In this document: positions 17,210 through 26,488 of the stretch, piece after piece
Position numbering within the stretch: position 1 is the stretch's first letter
How the letters are laid out: every line of letters begins with the position of its first letter
Source: Gramella sp. KN1008
GTDB taxonomy: Bacteria; Bacteroidota; Bacteroidia; Flavobacteriales; Flavobacteriaceae
Reading direction: 5' to 3'
Assembly (NCBI RefSeq): GCF_004332155.1
Contig: NZ_SJDV01000001.1
Coordinates: 1 to 64,000 of the forward strand
DNA: 64,000 nucleotides
Translations under genes and position numbers: made by a program
Notes under the pieces: generated by a model
Database searches by the model: none
The model's input: only the letters and a program-made list of their open reading frames with translations
Told to the model about the DNA's origin: nothing

Positions 17210-18463
17210 TTAGTTTTCAGTAACCAGCTGAACCGTATTCTGCGTAAGTTGTTTTAAAAGCACATTTTTATCCTTTTCTAATTCATCTATAGCCTGCTGA
17301 CTGAAATGCCTTATGGTATATAAAGAGACTCCTGTCTTATAGCTCACCTTAAATCTTGCTTTTAGATGCTGTATAAGGTCTTCCAGATGGTTAAACCTAT
17401 TGTCTACACACACCCTGAAGCTGATCGCCGAATTCTGGATAAGATCTACTTTCATCTGGTACTGATGGAATAATCTGAAGATCTCAGAAATGTTCTCTTC
17501 TACCATAAAGGAGAAGTCAAGCGAAGAAAGAGAGATTAACACCTGATCTTTCTTAACAATGAAGCAGGGAATCTCCGGATGTATGGTCTTTCCCTTGCTA
17601 ACAGCGGTTCCTTCTTCAGAAGGGTTTAGGAAGGAGCGTACAAAAAGAGGGATCTCCTTTCTTTGCAAAGGCTGAAGGGTCTTTGGGTGAATTACCGAAG
17701 CACCGTAAAATGCGAGCTCGATGGCTTCTTCATACGAGATCTTGTTTAGTAGTTGTGCTTTGCTGAAAAATCTGGGATCGGCATTCAGCACTCCGGGAAC
17801 ATCCTTCCAGATAGTAACATTTTCAGCATTGAGGCAATAGGCCATAATGGCTGCCGAGTAATCCGAGCCTTCCCTGCCAAGCGTAGTAGTGAAATTATTG
17901 GGGTCTGAGGCTATAAAACCCTGAATTATATTCAGCTTTTTGGGGTCTACCGTTGCCTGTATGCGTTCCTGTGTACTATTCCAGTCTACCTGGGCGTCCC
18001 TGTAAGTATTATCGGTCTTAATAAGATCTCTGGCATCCAGCCAGTTAGTTGGTATGTTTTGGAAATTGAGGTATTCGCTTACGATAGTTGTGGAGATAAG
18101 CTCCCCGTAGCTCACTATCTGGTCATACACGAAATCGTACTGAGTTGATTTGTTATGCTCAAGGAAATTTTCAAGTTCGGTGAAAAGTGTTTCTATCCTG
18201 AACCATACCGGTGCCTGATCGCTGTGGAAAAGTCCTTCTATGATATTGCGATGATAGTCCTTTACAATTTCCAGACTATCGGGGACTTTGGCAGATTCCA
18301 GATAATCCTTAACCACGACCTCCAGGGCATTAGTGGTTTTTCCCATGGCAGAGACCACTATCAGTTTATTATTATTGCCAGTTTCGTTAAGTACTTTGAT
18401 CAGATTTTTTACACCATCGGCATCTTTAACAGATGCACCTCCAAACTTAAAGACTTTGATCAC
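17210..18463 (-). CDS. lysC: Aspartate kinase
   Basis: Phosphorylates aspartate as the first step to lysine, threonine and methionine. The 417 residues begin IKVFKFGGASV, a variant of KFGGTSV, and include LGREGSDYSAA and a C-terminal ACT-like part with FMVEENISEIF. It is monofunctional; no homoserine dehydrogenase part is present. The start codon overlaps the stop of the upstream GNAT gene by four bases, so translation is probably coupled. Confidence 0.92.
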   Translation of the reverse strand: MIKVFKFGGASVKDADGVKNLIKVLNETGNNNKLIVVSAMGKTTNALEVVVKDYLESAKVPDSLEIVKDYHRNIIEGLFHSDQAPVWFRIETLFTELENFLEHNKSTQYDFVYDQIVSYGELISTTIVSEYLNFQNIPTNWLDARDLIKTDNTYRDAQVDWNSTQERIQATVDPKKLNIIQGFIASDPNNFTTTLGREGSDYSAAIMAYCLNAENVTIWKDVPGVLNADPRFFSKAQLLNKISYEEAIELAFYGASVIHPKTLQPLQRKEIPLFVRSFLNPSEEGTAVSKGKTIHPEIPCFIVKKDQVLISLSSLDFSFMVEENISEIFRLFHQYQMKVDLIQNSAISFRVCVDNRFNHLEDLIQHLKARFKVSYKTGVSLYTIRHFSQQAIDELEKDKNVLLKQLTQNTVQLVTEN

Positions 18464-18936
18464 TTCTTTTTAATATTTTTCTTGATTCCGCTTTCTTCCA
18501 TATGAACGGTCTTCCAGCTTTCCTTAATCTTCGCGCCGGTGTTTTCGTAAAATTCGATCGCGTTCTTATTGCCTTCAGAAACTATCCATTCAATACGTTT
18601 AACGCCATGATCGTGGCCATATTTCACAACCTGCCGGTAAAGTGCTCCGCCAAGTCCTGTCCCTCTCATATTTTCTCGTACGATGAGGTCTTCCAGGTGA
18701 ACGGTTCGGCCTTTCCACGTAGAGAATCTGAAATACACCAGGGCCATTCCTTCGATCTTTCCGGCAACATCTGCCACAAAACATTTGAAATTGCCATTGT
18801 CAAAACCTTCTTTTTCCAGGTCTTCAATGGTGACTTCTACATCTTCCAGGTGATTTTCATGTTCGGCCAGTTCCTTAATGAGTTCCAGGACGGCTTTCAT
18901 ATCTTCACGACGAGCTTCACGTATTGTATATTCCAT
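18460..18936 (-). CDS. GNAT N-acetyltransferase (diamine/thialysine type), copy 2
   Basis: A 158-residue GNAT. ALVYFRFSTWKGRTVHLEDLIVRE followed in turn by RGTGLGGALY (acetyl-CoA loop) and NAIEFYENTGA resembles the spermidine/spermine and thialysine N-acetyltransferase group. It is clearly related to the upstream copy at 19074-19562, which looks like an old tandem duplication. Overlap with lysC by ATGA suggests a shared role around lysine or a related diamine, but that is inference. Confidence 0.85.
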   Translation of the reverse strand: MEYTIREARREDMKAVLELIKELAEHENHLEDVEVTIEDLEKEGFDNGNFKCFVADVAGKIEGMALVYFRFSTWKGRTVHLEDLIVRENMRGTGLGGALYRQVVKYGHDHGVKRIEWIVSEGNKNAIEFYENTGAKIKESWKTVHMEESGIKKNIKKK

Positions 18937-19073
18937 TGGTCAATTATTTGTTTTCTAACGGTCCATGCAATTCGAGAATAATCCCACTTTTATGATAAAG
19001 AATACCAGGATGGCTTATTGCATGATTATTAACAAAAATACGGATTGAATTCCAGAAGCCTATTAATAGCTTC

Positions 19074-19562
19074 TTAAAGAAGACCTTTTTCCTGTAGATA
19101 TTTGTGCATGGCCTCTTCATCCATCTGCACGGTATCCCAGTCTTCCATTACATCTGCTCCGCTTCGCCTGTAAAAATCGGCCGCGGTCTTATTCCAGTTC
19201 AGGACCACCCATTCGGTACGTTTTACCTTTTCTTCAGCAGCAAATTTTATCACTTCGGTATAAAGCGCAGATCCAAGCCCCTTTCCTCTGAATTTCTCCC
19301 GTACGATAAGATCTTCAAGATGAACTGTCTTTCCTTTCCAGGTAGAGTACCTGAAATACACCAGTGCCATTCCCTCAATCTTTTCATTGGCTTCCGCTAC
19401 AAAACAGTGAAAGGCTGGATTCTTTCCAAAGCCATCCCTTATCAAGTCATTTTCATCTATGATCACTGCTTCAGGTTCCTTTTCAAATACGGCCAGTTCC
19501 TTGATGAGTTTCAGCACCTCTCCCATATCCTCTTTTTGCGCCTTGCGTATATTAATTTTCAT
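19074..19562 (-). CDS. GNAT N-acetyltransferase (diamine/thialysine type), copy 1
   Basis: A 162-residue GNAT with YFRYSTWKGKTVHLEDLIVRE, the acetyl-CoA loop RGKGLGSALY, and LNWNKTAADFYRRSGA followed by a DW motif, as in spermidine/thialysine acetyltransferases. It is the better match to that group of the two paralogues. A 137-base gap separates it from copy 2, so copy 2 may also have its own promoter. It diverges from fbp. Confidence 0.85.
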   Translation of the reverse strand: MKINIRKAQKEDMGEVLKLIKELAVFEKEPEAVIIDENDLIRDGFGKNPAFHCFVAEANEKIEGMALVYFRYSTWKGKTVHLEDLIVREKFRGKGLGSALYTEVIKFAAEEKVKRTEWVVLNWNKTAADFYRRSGADVMEDWDTVQMDEEAMHKYLQEKGLL

Positions 19563-19647
19563 TGAAAGTATTTTTGATCTGTGTTCATTATTCAGGGCGT
19601 CAGCAAAACCAGTAATGGCTTTTCGCCGTTCTTAAAAGTATTATAAA

Positions 19648-19655
19648 CAAATGTA
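19648..19655 (-). promoter_or_regulatory. Candidate -7 box for GNAT copy 1
   Basis: The minus strand reads TACATTTG, an exact TAnnTTTG, 85 bases before the start codon. No clear -33 element is seen. Confidence 0.4.
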
Positions 19656-19683
19656 AACAATGCTAAAGATTGTCACGAAAACG

Positions 19684-19713
19684 TTGTAGTAAGTATGAAT
19701 TTTGATATTTTAG
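19684..19713 (+). promoter_or_regulatory. Candidate promoter of fbp
   Basis: TTG (19684-19686), exactly 19 nt, then TATTTTAG (19706-19713), one base off TAnnTTTG. The ATG follows 24 nt later. Confidence 0.55.
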
Positions 19714-19737
19714 CCGACAGAAACGCAAATTCATATC

Positions 19738-20784
19738 ATGCCTAAGAAAAATCAGACCCTTGGAGAATTCATAATTGAAAATCAGGCAGATTTTCCGGGC
19801 TCGTCCGGAGAACTTTCAAGACTGATCAATTCCATCAGGCTAGCCGCTAAGGTGGTGAATCACGAGGTAAATAAAGCCGGACTGGTAGATATTATCGGGG
19901 CGTATGGTGAGACCAATGTTCAGGGTGAAGACCAGCAGAAACTGGATGTGTATGCCAATAATAAATTCATCCAGACCCTTACCAACAGGGAGATCGTTTG
20001 TGGAATAGCTTCTGAAGAGAACGATGATTTTATAAGAATTGAAGGGCATAATGGGGATGACCAGAATAAATATGTGGTACTAATGGATCCGCTGGACGGT
20101 AGTTCCAACATAGATGTAAATGTATCGGTGGGAACCATCTTTTCAATTTACCGAAGAGTTACACCGCTGGGAACCCCTGTTCAACTGGAAGATTTTCTCC
20201 AGCCTGGAAACAAACAGGTTGCTGCGGGTTATATTATCTATGGGACTTCGACAATGCTGGTTTATACTACCGGGCACGGAGTGAATGGTTTTACGCTTAA
20301 CCCCGCATTAGGTTCGTGGTATTTATCCCATCCGGATATGAAATTCCCTGAAGAAGGAAAAATTTACTCCATCAACGAAGGGAATTACGTGCATTTTCCC
20401 CAGGGAGTGAAAGATTACATTAAATACTGCCAGGAAGAAAAAGGCGACAGGCCATATACATCTAGGTATATTGGTTCCATGGTTTCCGATATTCACCGGA
20501 ACATGATAAAAGGCGGGATATTTATGTATCCCAAAAGCTCCAAGGCCAGTGATGGTAAATTAAGGTTATTATACGAATGCAATCCAATGGCTTTTCTTAC
20601 AGAACAGGCCGGGGGTAAGGCAAGTGACGGTTTCCGAAGAATACTGGATATTGAGCCTACAGAACTGCATCAGAGAGTGCCTTTCTTCTGCGGAAGCAGA
20701 AAAATGGTGGAAAAGGCTGAAGAATTTATGAAAAACGCCGAGTCTAACGCTCAGTCTCAGTCATTTTCCTTTTCAAGTAAATAA
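19738..20784 (+). CDS. fbp: Fructose-1,6-bisphosphatase, class I
   Basis: Dephosphorylates fructose 1,6-bisphosphate in gluconeogenesis. The 348 residues carry the metal-binding [10 protein letters not shown] motif (117-126) and [13 protein letters not shown] in the substrate region. A short serine- and glutamine-rich tail ends the protein. The last 28 bases overlap the end of the convergent TerB-like gene. Confidence 0.96.
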   Translation: MPKKNQTLGEFIIENQADFPGSSGELSRLINSIRLAAKVVNHEVNKAGLVDIIGAYGETNVQGEDQQKLDVYANNKFIQTLTNREIVCGIASEENDDFIRIEGHNGDDQNKYVVLMDPLDGSSNIDVNVSVGTIFSIYRRVTPLGTPVQLEDFLQPGNKQVAAGYIIYGTSTMLVYTTGHGVNGFTLNPALGSWYLSHPDMKFPEEGKIYSINEGNYVHFPQGVKDYIKYCQEEKGDRPYTSRYIGSMVSDIHRNMIKGGIFMYPKSSKASDGKLRLLYECNPMAFLTEQAGGKASDGFRRILDIEPTELHQRVPFFCGSRKMVEKAEEFMKNAESNAQSQSFSFSSK

Positions 20785-21188
20785 CGATAGTCTTCAAAGT
20801 TTAGCTGACCGCTGAATATCTGTATAGAACGGTTAATGATTCCTTCAGAAGCCTGGCTTGAGAAACCAAGCCCTATGGCGTAACGTTTGATAAGTTCCGT
20901 TTCTTCGTCGTCTATCTCATGATCTGCGAAGATTATCTTGAAAAGATCGTGAAGGCGCTCCAGTCTTTTTTCTACGCTGTTATAACCGGTTAAAGGGAAA
21001 GCGAGTGGGTTTTCTATCACTTTTTCATACTCGTCTTCGCTTATATCCAGTTTACGCGCAAAACGTTTTAAAAGCACTTCTTCCTCGTTATTTATTTCGC
21101 CGTCTATCGCAGCAAGGTTCACGATTGACGCAAAGTGACTAAGATTCCTTAGGTGCTCTCCTGAGCCGAATAGATCTGAAAAAGACAT
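20757..21188 (-). CDS. TerB-like (tellurite-resistance fold) protein
   Basis: A 143-residue soluble protein with two acidic helical repeats of the TerB type: [21 protein letters not shown] and [18 protein letters not shown]. These D-x-E pairs are typical metal-binding positions. The cellular role is unknown. It overlaps the 3' end of fbp by 28 bases on the other strand. Confidence 0.75.
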   Translation of the reverse strand: MSFSDLFGSGEHLRNLSHFASIVNLAAIDGEINNEEEVLLKRFARKLDISEDEYEKVIENPLAFPLTGYNSVEKRLERLHDLFKIIFADHEIDDEETELIKRYAIGLGFSSQASEGIINRSIQIFSGQLNFEDYRYLLEKEND

Positions 21189-21210
21189 TGTTCTTTGGGT
21201 TTTGTTACTA

Positions 21211-21218
21211 CAAATATA
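21211..21218 (-). promoter_or_regulatory. Candidate -7 box for the TerB-like gene
   Basis: The minus strand reads TATATTTG, an exact match, 22 nt before the start codon. The -33 element is unclear. Confidence 0.45.
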
Positions 21219-21341
21219 GGCAAACCTTGAGGTTTAAATCTCAATGTAAATTTAAAATCATATTCATCATTCCCTAATCTTTTCTTAATCTCTTTTTGCT
21301 GAAACTACAATTATTTAAATTCAGGAATCTTCAAAACTGTT

Positions 21342-22364
21342 ATGAAAACACCATTGCTCGCTTTTAATGAAAAGGGGATCTATTGTGAAAAGGCTGACGT
21401 TTACCTGGATCCGTGGAAGCCGGTAAAAAAGGCGATCATCTCACATGGCCATGCCGATCATGCCCGATGGGGACACAGGCAATATATCACTCATAGCAGT
21501 AATGTTCCCATTATTAAACACCGCTTGGGAGATATAGAGGTAAGCGGTGTTGAATGGAATGAGACTTTTAGCATTAATGGCGTGAAATTCTCTTTGCATC
21601 CTGCAGGTCATATCATTGGTTCCTCGCAGATAAGGGTGGAATACAAGGGAGAGGTTTGGGTCTTTACCGGGGATTACAAGACCGAGGATGACGGCGTAGC
21701 TATACCTTATGAGCCTGTAAAATGCCACACTTTTATTACGGAATGCACCTTTGGTTTACCAGCCTTTAAATGGACTCCCCAGGAGCAGGTGATGAAAGAT
21801 ATCAATACCTGGTGGCAGCAGAATCAAGATGATGGAAAGACCTCGGTATTATTCGGGTATTCCTTAGGGAAAGCACAACGTTTGCTGAAAAACCTGGATA
21901 CTTCAATTGGAAAGATCTATACTCATGGAGCTATCGAGAACATGACTGAAGTTTTAAGACATCAGGCACAATTTCCGGAAACGACCCGGATAACACACGA
22001 CACGAAAAAGGAAGAAATTAAAGGCAATATCGTGCTTGCACCGCCCAGCGCACATGGTTCTGCCTGGATACGAAAGATGGTTCCGTTTGTTACTGCCTCG
22101 GCAAGTGGATGGATGACCTTTAGGGGAGCGCGAAGGCGCAGGGCAATAGACAAGGGGTTCGTGCTGAGCGATCACTGTGACTGGCAGGGATTGCTTACAT
22201 CCATTAAAGAGACTGGCTGCGAAAAAGTGATCTGTACCCACGGTTATACCGATATTTTTTCAAGGTTTCTCAGAGAACAGGGTTATGACGCGCGTACCGA
22301 AGAAACCCAGTATGAAGGTGAAATTGGTCAAATGGAGTCAGAAAATGAAAGGGAATCGGCATGA
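21342..22364 (+). CDS. Ligase-associated DNA exonuclease (MBL fold)
   Basis: A 340-residue metallo-beta-lactamase/beta-CASP nuclease. SHGHADH gives the H35-x-H37-x-D39-H40 metal motif, with PAGHIIGSSQ and FTGDYK as the following metal-site motifs. It belongs to the bacterial ligase-associated exonuclease group (relatives of SNM1/Artemis). Its stop overlaps the ligase start by ATGA, so the two are translated together. Confidence 0.92.
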   Translation: MKTPLLAFNEKGIYCEKADVYLDPWKPVKKAIISHGHADHARWGHRQYITHSSNVPIIKHRLGDIEVSGVEWNETFSINGVKFSLHPAGHIIGSSQIRVEYKGEVWVFTGDYKTEDDGVAIPYEPVKCHTFITECTFGLPAFKWTPQEQVMKDINTWWQQNQDDGKTSVLFGYSLGKAQRLLKNLDTSIGKIYTHGAIENMTEVLRHQAQFPETTRITHDTKKEEIKGNIVLAPPSAHGSAWIRKMVPFVTASASGWMTFRGARRRRAIDKGFVLSDHCDWQGLLTSIKETGCEKVICTHGYTDIFSRFLREQGYDARTEETQYEGEIGQMESENERESA

Positions 22365-23953
22365 AGGCATTCGCTGAATTAATTAAGACGCTGGACAGTA
22401 CCAATAAGACCACATTGAAAGTGGAGGCCCTCACCGAATATTTCAGGCAGGCCCCTCCGGAAGATAAGGTATGGACCATCGCGATCCTGAGCCACAGGAG
22501 ACCACCCCGCCCTGTAAATACTACTCTTATGAGAGAATGGGCTTCAGAACTTGCCGGCATTCCATTGTGGCTTTTCGAGGAATCCTATCATATAGTAGGC
22601 GATCTTGCAGAGACTATCGCTTTGGTGATCCCGCGTTCTGAAAAGTCTACTGAAAAAAGCCTGAACCAGTTTCTTCAGGAAATCATCAATCTCAAAAAGA
22701 AACCCGATGAGGAAAAGAAGAAATACCTGTTCGAGAACTGGCTTAACCTGAATTACTATGAGCGCTTCGTTTTTACAAAACTGATCACAGGAAGTTTCAG
22801 GATAGGCGTTAGTCAGAAACTAATGACCAGGGCGCTTTCCAGGGCTACCGATATTGACGAGGATATACTTGCCTATAAAATGATGGGGAACTGGGATCCG
22901 TCAAAAATATCTTTCAATAAGCTTATTCTGGAGGAACACGAGGAAGATTTTCTTTCGAAACCATATCCGTTCTATCTGGCCTATGCCATAGAAGATGAAC
23001 CGGCCAACCTGGGAGATGTGGCTGAGTGGAGCGCTGAACATAAATGGGATGGCATAAGGGCACAGGTGATTATACGGAATGATGAACTTTTTGTCTGGAG
23101 CCGGGGTGAGGAACTTGTTACCGATAAATATCCTGAATTTGAAGTTTTTGTAGATAACATTCCTAATGGGACTGTCCTGGATGGGGAGATCCTGCCTTTC
23201 CCAAAAGGACAGATAGGAACTTTCAAGGATCTTCAAACCCGCATAGGAAGAAAGAATATCACCAGAAAACTACTTGAAAAAACCCCTGTTATTCTTAAGG
23301 TCTATGACATTCTTGAATGGAATGGGGAGGATATCAGGGATATGGTCTTTGGGAATCGCCGGGAGATCCTGGAGCGACTTTACCGGGAAATTTCTTCAGA
23401 AGATTTTCCCCTGCATCTGTCTCAAACCATCAGTTTCAATACCTGGGAGGAAGCGGCTGCGGAAAGGGAAAATGCCAGGGAAGTGATGTCTGAAGGGCTG
23501 ATGCTGAAACGGCTTGACTCTCCTTATCTTGTTGGAAGGAAAAAAGGAGACTGGTGGAAATGGAAGGTGGAACCACTTACAGTTGATGCCGTGCTCACCT
23601 ACGCGATGAGAGGTCACGGAAGAAGAAGTAATCTTTTCACCGATTACACCTTTGGACTTTGGGACGAAGAAAAAGAAGAGCTGGTAACCTTTGCCAAAGC
23701 TTATTCCGGCCTTACATATAAGGAATTCCGCGAGCTTGATGCCTGGATAAAGAGGAACACACTTGAACGATTTGGTCCCGTAAGAAGCGTGAGGCCTCAT
23801 CATGTGTTTGAGATCGCCTTTGAAGGTATTGCGGAATCCAAAAGGCATAAGAGCGGAGTAGCTACAAGGTTTCCGCGAATACTCAGATGGAGAACCGATA
23901 AGAATATACACGAAGCTAACACTTTGGAGGAATTAAAAGCCCTTATTCCCTAA
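22361..23953 (+). CDS. ATP-dependent DNA ligase
   Basis: A 530-residue ATP-dependent ligase. Motif I is EHKWDGIRA with adenylation Lys K228; VLDGEILPF (motif III-like), EGLMLKR (IV) and WWKWKVEP (V) follow. An N-terminal DNA-binding domain (to about 205) and a C-terminal OB fold complete it. It probably acts in repair, beside the replicative NAD ligase expected elsewhere. It is the middle gene of a nuclease-ligase-helicase operon. Confidence 0.93.
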   Translation: MKAFAELIKTLDSTNKTTLKVEALTEYFRQAPPEDKVWTIAILSHRRPPRPVNTTLMREWASELAGIPLWLFEESYHIVGDLAETIALVIPRSEKSTEKSLNQFLQEIINLKKKPDEEKKKYLFENWLNLNYYERFVFTKLITGSFRIGVSQKLMTRALSRATDIDEDILAYKMMGNWDPSKISFNKLILEEHEEDFLSKPYPFYLAYAIEDEPANLGDVAEWSAEHKWDGIRAQVIIRNDELFVWSRGEELVTDKYPEFEVFVDNIPNGTVLDGEILPFPKGQIGTFKDLQTRIGRKNITRKLLEKTPVILKVYDILEWNGEDIRDMVFGNRREILERLYREISSEDFPLHLSQTISFNTWEEAAAERENAREVMSEGLMLKRLDSPYLVGRKKGDWWKWKVEPLTVDAVLTYAMRGHGRRSNLFTDYTFGLWDEEKEELVTFAKAYSGLTYKEFRELDAWIKRNTLERFGPVRSVRPHHVFEIAFEGIAESKRHKSGVATRFPRILRWRTDKNIHEANTLEELKALIP

Positions 23954-23964
23954 CCCATTTAATA

Positions 23965-23992
23965 GAGCCTCACAGGTTTCAGAATCCAGAGG
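23965..23992. repeat. Short CCTCACAGGTTT-type intergenic remnant
   Basis: GCCTCACAGGTTT followed by CCAGAGGC resembles a dispersed Bacteroidota palindrome containing CCTGTGAGG. It lies in the 66-base gap between ligase and helicase. The arms are weak here (GCCTC/GAGGC). Confidence 0.3.
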
Positions 23993-24019
23993 CGCAGAGT
24001 AAAATTTTTATCAGCTTAA

Positions 24020-26488
24020 ATGAATCAAAAAGAACTATTAGACCTTGCAGAAGATTGGTTCGCCAATCAGGGCTGGAAACCTTTCAAATTTCAGCGTGAT
24101 ACCTGGAAAGCCTATCTTCAGAAGAAGAACGGTTTGCTAAATGCGCCTACAGGGAGCGGAAAGACTTATGCGCTCTGGGTTCCCATAGTTCTTGATCATA
24201 TCAAAAAAAATTCCGATTTCGGGACAAAGCACAAAAAGGGACTGAAGGCGATATGGATCACGCCGCTCAGGGCTCTATCGGTAGAAATTGAACAGGCCGC
24301 AAGCAGGTTTGCAGAGGAGCTCGGGACTCAATTTACGGTGGGGATACGCACTGGCGATACCTCCCAACAGGAAAGGGCGGCTCAAAAGAAAGCTATGCCA
24401 GATCTGCTTATCACTACCCCTGAAAGTTTACACCTTTTGCTTTCTTCCAGGAACTATCAGAAGACATTCAAAGATCTGCAGGCTGTCGTCATTGATGAAT
24501 GGCATGAACTACTCGGAACCAAACGAGGTGTACAGATTGAACTGGGATTGTCAAGACTGAAGACTGTTTCAAGAGACCTCAGGATCTGGGGAATATCAGC
24601 CACTATTGGAAATCTTCAGCAGGCTAGAGAAGTATTGCTGGGCCCGGAATCTCAAGCTTTGGAGAATTCTGTCATGATAAAGGCCGATCTTAAGAAAAAG
24701 ATTGATGTAAGGTCCATCATTCCGGAGAAAATGGAGAAGTTTCCCTGGCGGGGTCATTTGGGTCTTCATTTAATAGATGAGGTAGTGCCTATCATTAAGG
24801 AATCCCGGACCACTCTGTTATTTACCAATACCAGGTCTCAATGCGAGATCTGGTTTCAGAAGCTGATGCATAAATATCCTGAATTTGCCGGGGAAGTGGC
24901 CATGCACCATGGAAGTATAAATAAAGAAACCCGTTTATGGGTTGAGCAGGCGATTAGAAATGAAAGCCTGAAAGCGGTAGTTTGTACTTCCAGCCTGGAC
25001 CTTGGAGTGGATTTCGCCCCGGTGGAAACCATTATCCAGATAGGCGGGCCTAAAGGAGTTGCCCGATTTCTTCAGCGTGCCGGCCGAAGTGGGCATCAGC
25101 CAGGGAAGGTCAGCCTTATTTATTTTCTACCAACCCATGCGATAGAACTTATTGAGGCTTCAGCCCTGCAGAAAGCGGTAGAGAAAAAAGCGGTGGAAGA
25201 CAGGATTCCTTACCTGATGAGCTATGATGTGCTGGTCCAGTATTTGAATACGCTGGCGGTTTCTGATGGATTCTATCCAAAAGAGATCTTTCCTGAGGTA
25301 GCTTCTACCTACTGTTTTCAGGGAATCACTGAAAAGGAATGGAGATGGATCCTGAATTTTATCACTAAGGGTAGCCAGAGTCTGCAGGCCTATGATGAGT
25401 ATAAAAAAGTAGAGATAGAAGAGGACGGCCGCTTTAAAATTAACAACCGTGGAGTGGCGATGCGTCATCGCCTGCAGATTGGAACCATAGTAAGCGATGC
25501 CGTGCTAAGTGTGAAATATATGAAAGGCGGTTATATCGGCACTATTGAAGAATGGTTTATCTCCAAACTGAAACCTGGAGACGTCTTTACCTTTGCAGGC
25601 AGAAATCTCGAACTCGTGCATATCAAGAATATGCAGGTACTGGTGAGGAAATCTTCCAGAAAAACTTCAAAGGTTCCAAGCTGGGTTGGAGGAAGAATGA
25701 CCTTTTCGGCACAGATGAGTGAGTTATTAAGGGAGGAGATGTATACAGCTGCCACACTTAAAAAGGGAAAAAAGAGAAGCAGGGAGCTTTCTGCACTGGG
25801 GCCGATCTTTAAACGCCAGAAGAAGGAATCGATTATACCTAAAAATAATGAGTTCCTTATAGAAACTTTTAAGACGAGAGAAGGCTATCACGCCATATTC
25901 TATCCTTTTGAAGGCAGATTTGTACATGAAGCTCTGGGAAGCCTGCTCGCATACAGGATCAGCCTTTTATCGCCTATAAGTTTTTCCATCGCTTTTAATG
26001 ATTATGGATTTGAACTTTTATCAGATCAGCCTATCGATATGCAGCAGGTGATAGATAACGATCTTTTTAGTGCCGAATACCTAATGGATGATCTTTACAA
26101 AAGTCTCAATGCAACTGAAATGGCCCGGAGAAAGTTCAGGGATGTGGCGGTGATCGCGGGGCTTGTGTTTACAGGCTATCCCAATAAACTTGTTAAAAGC
26201 AAACATCTTCAATCCAATTCGCAGTTATTGTTCAGCGTTTTCAGGGATTATGAGGAAGATAACCTGCTTTACCGCCAGGCTTTCAGGGAAACTTTTGAAC
26301 ACCAGCTGGAAGAAGGTCGTTTGAGGCAGGCTTTGGAAAGGATTGCTACGCAGAAAATAGTCTGGAAGGAATGTGAAAAACCTACTCCATTTTCATTTCC
26401 GATAATTACAGACAGGTTGCGGGAAAAACTGACTTCAGAAAAACTGGAAGACAGGATAAGGAAGATGCTCCGGCAACTGGAGAACTAA
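24020..26488 (+). CDS. Ligase-associated DEXH-box helicase (Lhr-like)
   Basis: An 822-residue superfamily 2 helicase: Walker A APTGSGKT (42-49), DEWH (159-162), GISATIGN (motif III), TSSLDLGVDF (V) and LQRAGRSGHQP (VI), followed by a winged-helix and a long C-terminal Lhr-core region. It belongs to the ligase-associated DNA damage response helicase group. The fourth usual partner, a PdeM-like phosphoesterase, is not next to it. Its stop directly abuts the stop of the convergent DUF1440 gene. Confidence 0.93.
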   Translation: MNQKELLDLAEDWFANQGWKPFKFQRDTWKAYLQKKNGLLNAPTGSGKTYALWVPIVLDHIKKNSDFGTKHKKGLKAIWITPLRALSVEIEQAASRFAEELGTQFTVGIRTGDTSQQERAAQKKAMPDLLITTPESLHLLLSSRNYQKTFKDLQAVVIDEWHELLGTKRGVQIELGLSRLKTVSRDLRIWGISATIGNLQQAREVLLGPESQALENSVMIKADLKKKIDVRSIIPEKMEKFPWRGHLGLHLIDEVVPIIKESRTTLLFTNTRSQCEIWFQKLMHKYPEFAGEVAMHHGSINKETRLWVEQAIRNESLKAVVCTSSLDLGVDFAPVETIIQIGGPKGVARFLQRAGRSGHQPGKVSLIYFLPTHAIELIEASALQKAVEKKAVEDRIPYLMSYDVLVQYLNTLAVSDGFYPKEIFPEVASTYCFQGITEKEWRWILNFITKGSQSLQAYDEYKKVEIEEDGRFKINNRGVAMRHRLQIGTIVSDAVLSVKYMKGGYIGTIEEWFISKLKPGDVFTFAGRNLELVHIKNMQVLVRKSSRKTSKVPSWVGGRMTFSAQMSELLREEMYTAATLKKGKKRSRELSALGPIFKRQKKESIIPKNNEFLIETFKTREGYHAIFYPFEGRFVHEALGSLLAYRISLLSPISFSIAFNDYGFELLSDQPIDMQQVIDNDLFSAEYLMDDLYKSLNATEMARRKFRDVAVIAGLVFTGYPNKLVKSKHLQSNSQLLFSVFRDYEEDNLLYRQAFRETFEHQLEEGRLRQALERIATQKIVWKECEKPTPFSFPIITDRLREKLTSEKLEDRIRKMLRQLEN

